From the NCBI GenBank assembly GCA_028281425.1, contig JANQJX010000076.1, forward strand, positions 1 through 7,529: a stretch of 7,529 nt of DNA, given 5' to 3'. Positions 1 through 5,472 of the stretch are shown in pieces (the first letter of the stretch is position 1; each line of letters starts with the position of its first letter). The translations under genes were made by a program, and so were the position numbers. Source of the stretch: Simkania sp. (GTDB taxonomy: Bacteria; Chlamydiota; Chlamydiia; Chlamydiales; Simkaniaceae). Below the pieces are notes generated by a model, which had not been told where the DNA came from, did not search any database, and saw only the letters and a program-made list of their open reading frames with translations.

Positions 1-2007
1 AATTTATCATTAGATCAAGCAAAATTACTTCCTTCAGACACTCATCAAAAAGCAGAATATTTAAACCACTGTGAAAAATCTCTTTCTGAAAACGAGATAA
101 AAGCATTTCTAAAGGCTTTTAGTTTAAAAAACTTTGAAAAGATGCCTAAAGAGCAAATCAAAAAATATGTTTCAAAAGAGCGCTTTCAAGTGATTCTTTT
201 CTATCAAAATCTTATGAAACAATCAAATAAACCGATAAAGATTCAAAAAAACCTAAAATCAAAAAATCTTAATGAATTGCTCAATCAGGCAAACTTTTTA
301 AACCCTTCAAAAGAAGATGCTCAAGATTTAAGAAAAATTTTTGATTCCTATGATATCAAGCAGTTTACAAACTCAGATTCCGAACTTGTCCAGAATTGTA
401 GAGCTCTTAGTGAGCAAAAGAAAAAAACCATAAAGATTGCAAATAAAATTTTTAATTCTTTATATCTGAATGATTTACAAGAGGATCTAAATCAATTAGA
501 TCAACTCAGCAACAATTCTGACCCACAAATAAAAAAAGATCTTCAATGTATCTTAGATCATGTAAGTACACAAAACTTATCAAATATTCATGATCACAAA
601 CTCTCTGGTTACTTGAAAAAAAACTTGATTTCCCAAGAAAAATATAAAGAAATCAATCGCTTTAAAGTCGCTCAAATCAATAATCTAGCTCAACAAATAA
701 AACAGAATTCACTTAACTTCAAGACTTTGGGGACACAATGCATGCAACTTTTATCCAAACTTCCTGTAAGTGAGGTTCCTTCCCTATCAAATGATGTCAT
801 TCAACTTGACTTCATAAACATCGATAATAAAGATTTACTCCCTTACCTTACTTACAATCAATTCTCGTCACTTCCCAATTCAGAAGATTTATTAGAAAAT
901 CAAATCTATTGCTTTCAAAACAAAATTAAAATCGCAAAAACAAAAAAAGAAATTCAACCTTTCTTCCAATTTTTAATAAAGAAAACCTCTCTAGACAACA
1001 TATTTTCAGACCCTATAAATTCAAATAATAAAAATGTAGGCTATAAAGAGGCTCTCAACCTTGGTTTCAACCTCATGGTTACCAATAATTATTTTTGGCT
1101 CAACTTAGAAGGCAAACCCATGAAAACGACCCTCTTGAAAACAGGAAGGGTAGGGGGTAGAGTGCTAAGAAATCTCACATTAAACGAAATTCAACTTCTC
1201 TCTGAAAAAGAATCTCTGCAAGCAACCCAACAATCAAAAAACAAAACACCTCAAAAATGGGTAGGAGATCCAATAAATTATAGCCTCTATCTACTGAATA
1301 AAAATTTCATAATACTGGCACAAAATAGACTCAATCAAAATTTATTACCTAATCAAAATAAACCACTTGCCGTTTATGCGATTGCAAGGGGAAAATTTGA
1401 AGAATGGAAAACTTTGAAAAATAGTGCCAATTTTAAAATAAATCTATTTTGTAACAACAACATTATCAACCACCAAGTATGTTCAATCAACCCATTTATC
1501 GGTTTTCGAATGTCACTCATGTCAGAAAAATATAACATCATACTTTTAGAAATGTCAGATTGTTCTAAAATGGTTGAAGATGCAAAAGCCATCAGTCAAA
1601 TCGCAAAACAACGTATTCAAGTTTTTATATGGAATGGGCATGGAGATTCCGATACCATTTCATTTGCCCCAAATTATGTTGACAATGCGGCTCAAATAAA
1701 AAAGAACTATTCTCAAATAGTTATGAATACGACTTCAAAGACTAAGATAAAAACCCTAGAAATAGTGCTTGCACCTGATGCAATTATTCCACTTCAAGCT
1801 TGCAAAGTAGGTCAAAAAAAAGGAGGAGTTCATCTTTGCTTTGGAGAACACCTTGCAACGATCTTCCCAGGGAAAACCATTCTTGCCCCCAAAAAATCCT
1901 TTAACGATAAACATTGGATCATCACTTCAACAAACCCTTATAGAGCAAGTTGCACTGATGGTGATGGCAATAACAAAGATGAAATCATAAGGATTCTTCA
2001 ATACTAA
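1..2007 (+). CDS. Large Asn/Lys-rich protein with C-terminal caspase/CHAT-like (clan CD) cysteine peptidase domain, 5'-partial
   Basis: The frame is open from the first base to the TAA at 2005-2007 (668 codons), so the gene starts left of the window and the ATG at 142 is probably internal. The first ~430 codons are helical, rich in Asn, Lys, Gln and Leu, with no recognised domain. From about base 1350 the sequence changes to alternating strands and helices. A hydrophobic strand (VFIWNGHGDSD) carries His codon 1639-1641, and 54 residues later IIPLQACKVGQ carries Cys codon 1801-1803. Then come a helix (FGEHLATIFPG) and a strand (KTILAPK). The strand-His-Gly and strand-Ala-Cys arrangement is that of clan CD peptidases; LQACKVG resembles both caspase QACRG and CHAT LSACETG. 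Inference: an active cysteine protease, possibly secreted or host-directed. Its N-terminus is missing, so no signal can be judged. Substrate and family within the clan are undecided. Confidence 0.8.
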   Translation, partial: NLSLDQAKLLPSDTHQKAEYLNHCEKSLSENEIKAFLKAFSLKNFEKMPKEQIKKYVSKERFQVILFYQNLMKQSNKPIKIQKNLKSKNLNELLNQANFLNPSKEDAQDLRKIFDSYDIKQFTNSDSELVQNCRALSEQKKKTIKIANKIFNSLYLNDLQEDLNQLDQLSNNSDPQIKKDLQCILDHVSTQNLSNIHDHKLSGYLKKNLISQEKYKEINRFKVAQINNLAQQIKQNSLNFKTLGTQCMQLLSKLPVSEVPSLSNDVIQLDFINIDNKDLLPYLTYNQFSSLPNSEDLLENQIYCFQNKIKIAKTKKEIQPFFQFLIKKTSLDNIFSDPINSNNKNVGYKEALNLGFNLMVTNNYFWLNLEGKPMKTTLLKTGRVGGRVLRNLTLNEIQLLSEKESLQATQQSKNKTPQKWVGDPINYSLYLLNKNFIILAQNRLNQNLLPNQNKPLAVYAIARGKFEEWKTLKNSANFKINLFCNNNIINHQVCSINPFIGFRMSLMSEKYNIILLEMSDCSKMVEDAKAISQIAKQRIQVFIWNGHGDSDTISFAPNYVDNAAQIKKNYSQIVMNTTSKTKIKTLEIVLAPDAIIPLQACKVGQKKGGVHLCFGEHLATIFPGKTILAPKKSFNDKHWIITSTNPYRASCTDGDGNNKDEIIRILQY

Positions 2008-2047
2008 AAAACAATTAAAACGTTTATAAATATCTATCCATCCTCAA

Positions 2048-2081
2048 GCAAATGCAGACCTTTTTGAAGGTCTGCATTTGC
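2048..2081. terminator. Perfect 15-bp hairpin downstream of the peptidase-like gene
   Basis: Bases 2048-2062 and 2067-2081 are perfect inverted complements around a 4-base loop (TTTG), starting 41 bases after the stop codon at 2005-2007. The stem is strong and G+C-containing compared with its surroundings, so it probably marks the 3' end of the upstream transcript or protects it. It lacks the T-tract of a classical intrinsic terminator on either strand, so it could instead be a dispersed palindromic repeat or part of the inverted-repeat element starting seven bases further on. Confidence 0.4.
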
Positions 2082-2088
2082 GATATTA

Positions 2089-2254
2089 GGACTGCCTTGA
2101 ACTGAAAAACTTTTCGGATAAACTGAGATTTTTTTCGAAAATTGTGAAAGGTGCAAATTCACATACTCTTGAGAGCACAAAAAGAGATGCGACTTATGTC
2201 AAGCCTAAGGAGAAAAGATCCTTTAGATGATGACTTTCCAATTCAAGGCAGTCC
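2089..2254. mobile_element. MITE-like 166-bp element with terminal inverted repeats
   Basis: The two ends are inverted copies: GGACTGCCTTGAA at 2089-2101 is matched perfectly by TTCAAGGCAGTCC at 2242-2254. The similarity extends inward to 18 of 20 positions (2089-2108 against 2235-2254), and both mismatches are transitions. No transposase fits in 166 bp, though a 46-codon open stretch without a start (2090-2230, + strand) fills most of it. This is the form expected of a non-autonomous miniature element or the collapsed remains of an insertion sequence. I could not find a convincing target-site duplication: flanks ...GATATTA and CATAAATTA share only short AT-rich similarity. The alternative is a long-range RNA stem. 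Confidence 0.45.
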
Positions 2255-2265
2255 CATAAATTAGG

Positions 2266-2451
2266 TTACAAACTTATCCATTCGGGAATTTGTTGGATAT
2301 ATCGAAAAACACTCGTGTCTGTTTTTTCCCAGAGAGGGCATGCAAAATAGGGGGTTGCATCCGGTTTCAAGTCGCCTTATGCAAGGATCTCAAATTTGGA
2401 GTGCTCGGGATAATGCATAATAGAGATGGAAACTTTTAAAAGGTCTATGAT
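2266..2451 (-). pseudogene. Possible decayed minus-strand coding remnant
   Basis: On the - strand a frame runs from 2451 to a TAA at 2266-2268 with one internal TAA (codon 2379-2377). The 24 codons before the stop include HYPEHSKFEILA, and the 36 after it include KPDATPYFACPLWEKTDT and VFRYIQQIPEW. The composition is balanced and protein-like, and a single C-to-T change from CAA would explain the internal stop (ILA-Q-GDLKP). There is no credible start, and the frame opens against the beginning of the neighbouring gene. I do not recognise the family. Two + strand frames over the same bases are also largely open, so coding status is unproven. Together with the hairpin and the inverted-repeat element this accounts for most of the 455-bp gap 2008-2462; I see no RNA gene there. 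Confidence 0.25.
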
Positions 2452-2462
2452 TTAATGGGGAT

Positions 2463-3233
2463 ATGTCCAAAGCAAAAACCCTCTATCTCCATGTCATTGA
2501 AGGAACTCTCTCTTATGTCGAGGAGCTCATGTGCTTTAAGAAAAAAGAGACTGAGCTTCTAACACTCCCTCCCATGCACTCAAATCTACAAAATAGGATT
2601 AAAAAAGAATCTCCTATTTCTTCTTCTTCAAAAACTCAAAAAAAACCCCCTATTCCTGAGATCAAACAACCCAAAAAGATCCTTAAAATCAAAGATAAAA
2701 AACCCTTGCCTCTTGCTTTATCTCCCCTGTCACCTGTGACATCTCAAACCTCTTTTCAAAATATGCGTCTTCTTTTTAGAGATATTTTCCCTAATCTTTA
2801 TCTTTATGAAACTCCTCCAACAGATAAAAAAGCTAAAAGAATCAAAGAATCTTTTAAACAAACTTTTGAAATCCCCGAAATTCCTATTCTCTCTTCAGAA
2901 AAAATCTATCACCCATTTTTAAATAATATTGCAAAAGCTTTAACAATTTCTTTTGCTCCTTCAAAAGTGATTCAACTTGCAACCATTGAAAAAGAGAAAA
3001 AATGGGATCTTTTTTTAAAATCTCCTAAACTCAAATTGATTCTTGCCTCCAATACTTTGATTTTTAACTCCAAGCAGATTCTTTTTTTTTATAGAGAAAA
3101 TTCCAATCAAAAAACCCATTTTTTACATCAAACCCCTCTCTTTCTTCTCCCCGATCTTTCTCTCTATCTTAAAAACCCTTCTCTTAAACGCTCTCTTTGG
3201 AATCAGTTGTGTCAAACTCTTCAACCCCTTTAG
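2463..3233 (+). CDS. Conserved-looking hypothetical protein preceding priA (Chlamydia CT779-like position)
   Basis: This is a 256-residue protein of unknown function. Residues ~38-90 are a low-complexity Lys/Pro/Ser stretch (many KKPP, KQPKK, KDKKPLPL-type runs), probably disordered. Residues ~95-256 look folded, with hydrophobic segments such as KLILASNTLIFNSKQILFFY and a closing LLPDLSLYLKNPSLKRSLW. I see no signal peptide or membrane helix. An in-frame TGA at 2448-2450 limits the start. ATG 2463 has only GGGG two bases upstream, whereas ATG 2529 (residue 23) has AGGAG at 2521-2525, three bases upstream, so a shorter protein is possible. The end overlaps the start of priA by up to 37 bases, which suggests one transcript with translational coupling. 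In C. trachomatis, as I recall, an unnamed gene (CT779) also adjoins priA, so this may be its counterpart. A run of nine T lies at 3082-3090. Confidence 0.75.
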   Translation: MSKAKTLYLHVIEGTLSYVEELMCFKKKETELLTLPPMHSNLQNRIKKESPISSSSKTQKKPPIPEIKQPKKILKIKDKKPLPLALSPLSPVTSQTSFQNMRLLFRDIFPNLYLYETPPTDKKAKRIKESFKQTFEIPEIPILSSEKIYHPFLNNIAKALTISFAPSKVIQLATIEKEKKWDLFLKSPKLKLILASNTLIFNSKQILFFYRENSNQKTHFLHQTPLFLLPDLSLYLKNPSLKRSLWNQLCQTLQPL

Positions 3234-5470
3234 TTTTATCTATTTCAGTTTTAATCGATCAAGGCATCAATGAGCCTCTTGATTATAAGTGTCCTTCTAA
3301 ATATGCAAATCCATTAGCGATCGGATCACGAGTTTTAGTTCCTGTAAAAAAACACTTGCGCAAAGGAACCGTCATTGCTCTCAAAAAAAATCCTCTTCCT
3401 TCTCCTTTCCCTTTAAAAGAAGTCAAAGAAATCTTAAGTGAAAAAAGTCTTCTCTCTCCGATTCTCCTTGAACTCGCAAACTGGATCAGTCTTTATTATT
3501 GTACACCTCTTCGAAAAGTGCTTCATCTCTTTCTTCCTTCCCCGATTCGTAAAAAAATAAAACCCAAAAAGCAACTTTTTGTCCAAAAAAATCTCTCTTC
3601 TAACCAATATGCTTCTCTTTGCGCTTCTCTCAGGCATACACATCCCAAACAAGCAACTATCTTGAACCTTCTTCTCAAAGAAAAAAAAGAAAAAGGAATG
3701 CTTTTAAGCACCCTGTTAAAAACAAGCGGGACCTCTTTAAGCCCTGTTAAAACACTCGTTAAAAAAAAAATAATCAAGCTCACTCATATCGAAGTGGACC
3801 GAAACCCTCTACAAGATTTTGAATTTTTTCAAACAAAACCCAAAACCCTTAACGTTGAGCAAAGGAAAGTCTTTCAAAATATTGCCTCTTCACTTGAAAA
3901 AAAAATCTTTCAAACACATCTTATCCATGGTGTCACGGGAAGTGGAAAAACAGAAATTTACTTGCAAGCCACTGAAAAGTGTCTTTCTCAAAAAAGAGGG
4001 GTCATTTTCCTTGCACCCGAAATTGCTCTCACAACACAGATGATTGAACGTTTTCGTTCCCGTTTTAGTGAAAAGTTAGGAATTTTTCACTCCCGTTTAA
4101 GCGAAGGAGAGCGTTTTGATATCTGGCATGCCACCCAACAAGGAAATATTGCCATTGTGATAGGAGCACGCTCAGCTCTCTTCTTACCCGTTAAACATGT
4201 CGGTCTCATCATTGTCGATGAAGAACATGAAAGCTCTTATAAACAAAGTGATGAACAGCCCTGTTATCATGCACGCGATGTGGCGATTATGAGGGGAAAA
4301 AAAGAACATGCAACTGTGGTTTTAGGAAGTGCGACTCCTTCTTTAGAGAGCTATACAAATGGAAAGAAGGGAAAATATCTTTTAGGAACCCTTAAATGTC
4401 GGGCTGAAAAAACAGATCTTCCCAAAGTTAAATTGGTAGACATGAAACAAGAATGGCAGCGCACAAATCGTTTTACCCTCTTTTCAGAGCCTCTCTTAGA
4501 AGCCCTTCAAAGCCGCTACGAAAAAGGGGAGCAAACCCTCCTTTTTCTTAACAGACGGGGTTACCATTCTTTTCTTTTGTGTGTATCTTGCAATCAAAGT
4601 CTTGAATGTCCTAACTGTTCTTTAAGCCTAACATTTCATAAACAAAAAAATTATCTCGCGTGCCACCTTTGTGGCTTCACCCAAGCCCCAATTCCCCAAA
4701 CATGTCCTCAATGTCAAAAAACAGCAACCCTTCATTTTAGAGGTGTAGGAACAGAACTTGTTGAAAAAAGTCTCCATGCTCTACTTCCTCATATAAGAAC
4801 TCTGAGAATGGATGCAGACACAACCCGTCGTAAAGGCTCTCATGAAGAGCTTTTAAAAACTTTTCGATCGGGGAAAGCCGATGTTTTAATTGGAACACAA
4901 ATGATTGCAAAAGGACTTCATTTTCCAGCTGTCACTTTTGTGGGAGTTCTCAACTCAGACAGTGCTCTTCATCTCCCTGACTTTAGAGCAAGTGAAGCTC
5001 TTTTTCAATTGCTGACTCAAGTGGCAGGACGATCAGGAAGAGGGGAGCTTCCAGGAGAAGTGATCATCCAAACCTCTTTAAAAGAAACCCCCCTTTTTCA
5101 TCTTGCCACTCAAGGTGATTACAAAACTTTTTTCGAAAAAGAGCTGAAAACGCGTGAAATTTTTGAATACCCCCCCTTTTCTCATCTTGCTAAAATCACC
5201 CTAAGTGGCATGGATAAACAAAAAGTTCAAAATTATCTCTGTCATTTACGCTCTATTTTAATTCATCTTTTACCTTCTTCTTACTTTCTCTTTCCCGTTG
5301 TTGCCTCAGGATATCTTAAAATTAAAAACCGATTTCGTTATAAACTCCTGCTTAAGGGAAAAAGCAGTCTGGTTTTATCAAAATCCATTCACCGCGTCTT
5401 AAAAAAATTTCCTTGTCCAAGAAATCTTCACGTGCTTGTCGATATCGATCCTCTATCGACTTTTTACTGA
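3197..5470 (+). CDS. priA: Primosomal protein N' (replication restart helicase PriA)
   Basis: PriA is the superfamily 2 3'-to-5' DNA helicase that recognises stalled or collapsed forks and starts reloading of the replicative helicase. Numbered from the TTG start (757 aa), residues ~12-115 form the N-terminal DNA-binding domain (INEPLDYKCPSK, IGSRVLVPV). Walker A is GVTGSGKT (245-252), the DEAH-type box is DEEH (341-344), followed by LGSATPSLESY. All eight zinc-binding cysteines are present (462, 465, 471, 474, 489, 492, 503, 506). Helicase motifs GTQMIAKG (566-573) and QVAGRSGRG (608-616) and the C-terminal EYPPF are intact, so the enzyme should be functional. The frame opens only after a TAA at 3185-3187, and there is no early ATG. 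The start is TTG 3197 or, with GGA seven bases upstream, GTG 3209. It overlaps the preceding gene and converges on lysS with two bases between stops. A run of ten A lies at 3761-3770. Confidence 0.96.
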   Translation: MESVVSNSSTPLVLSISVLIDQGINEPLDYKCPSKYANPLAIGSRVLVPVKKHLRKGTVIALKKNPLPSPFPLKEVKEILSEKSLLSPILLELANWISLYYCTPLRKVLHLFLPSPIRKKIKPKKQLFVQKNLSSNQYASLCASLRHTHPKQATILNLLLKEKKEKGMLLSTLLKTSGTSLSPVKTLVKKKIIKLTHIEVDRNPLQDFEFFQTKPKTLNVEQRKVFQNIASSLEKKIFQTHLIHGVTGSGKTEIYLQATEKCLSQKRGVIFLAPEIALTTQMIERFRSRFSEKLGIFHSRLSEGERFDIWHATQQGNIAIVIGARSALFLPVKHVGLIIVDEEHESSYKQSDEQPCYHARDVAIMRGKKEHATVVLGSATPSLESYTNGKKGKYLLGTLKCRAEKTDLPKVKLVDMKQEWQRTNRFTLFSEPLLEALQSRYEKGEQTLLFLNRRGYHSFLLCVSCNQSLECPNCSLSLTFHKQKNYLACHLCGFTQAPIPQTCPQCQKTATLHFRGVGTELVEKSLHALLPHIRTLRMDADTTRRKGSHEELLKTFRSGKADVLIGTQMIAKGLHFPAVTFVGVLNSDSALHLPDFRASEALFQLLTQVAGRSGRGELPGEVIIQTSLKETPLFHLATQGDYKTFFEKELKTREIFEYPPFSHLAKITLSGMDKQKVQNYLCHLRSILIHLLPSSYFLFPVVASGYLKIKNRFRYKLLLKGKSSLVLSKSIHRVLKKFPCPRNLHVLVDIDPLSTFY
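5438..5465 (+). terminator. Intrinsic terminator-like hairpin within the 3' end of priA
   Basis: GTCGATA (5438-5444) and TATCGAC (5454-5460) form a 7-bp stem with a 9-base loop, followed at once by five T (5461-5465). This has the shape of a rho-independent terminator for + strand transcription, although the stem is short and AT-containing. It lies inside the last eleven codons of priA, ending three bases before the TGA. That fits the lack of room beyond the gene, because the convergent lysS stop is only two bases further on. No T-tract follows the hairpin on the - strand, so it would not serve lysS. Confidence 0.5.
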
Positions 5471-5472
5471 TC

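Noticed and set aside
1374..1592. Minus-strand open frame opposite the peptidase-like gene
   Set aside because: It lies wholly within a longer, well-supported gene, has no recognisable domain and no ribosome-binding site.
2080..2264. Target-site duplication around the inverted-repeat element
   Set aside because: The flanks share only scattered A/T bases; no exact direct repeat of 3 bp or more directly abuts both ends.
2265..2420. Plus-strand 51-codon open stretch (NLSIREFVGYIEKHSCLFFP...)
   Set aside because: It is stop-bounded with no start or ribosome-binding site and is rich in Arg/Ser in its second half. The minus-strand frame over the same bases looks more protein-like, though neither is proven.
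2393..2421. Promoter for the 2463 gene: CATAAT at 2416-2421 as a -10
   Set aside because: No -35 element lies at the right spacing (TTGGAG at 2396-2401 is only 14 bases away). A match this weak is common in such AT-rich sequence.
3711..3752. Direct repeat CCCTGTTAAAA (3711-3721 and 3742-3752) in priA
   Set aside because: Two copies of 11 bp in biased coding sequence, with no array or flanking structure.
3434..4043. Several short open frames on both strands within priA
   Set aside because: They overlap a clearly identified helicase gene, are antisense or shifted-frame, and are low in complexity or Lys/Phe-biased as shadows usually are.
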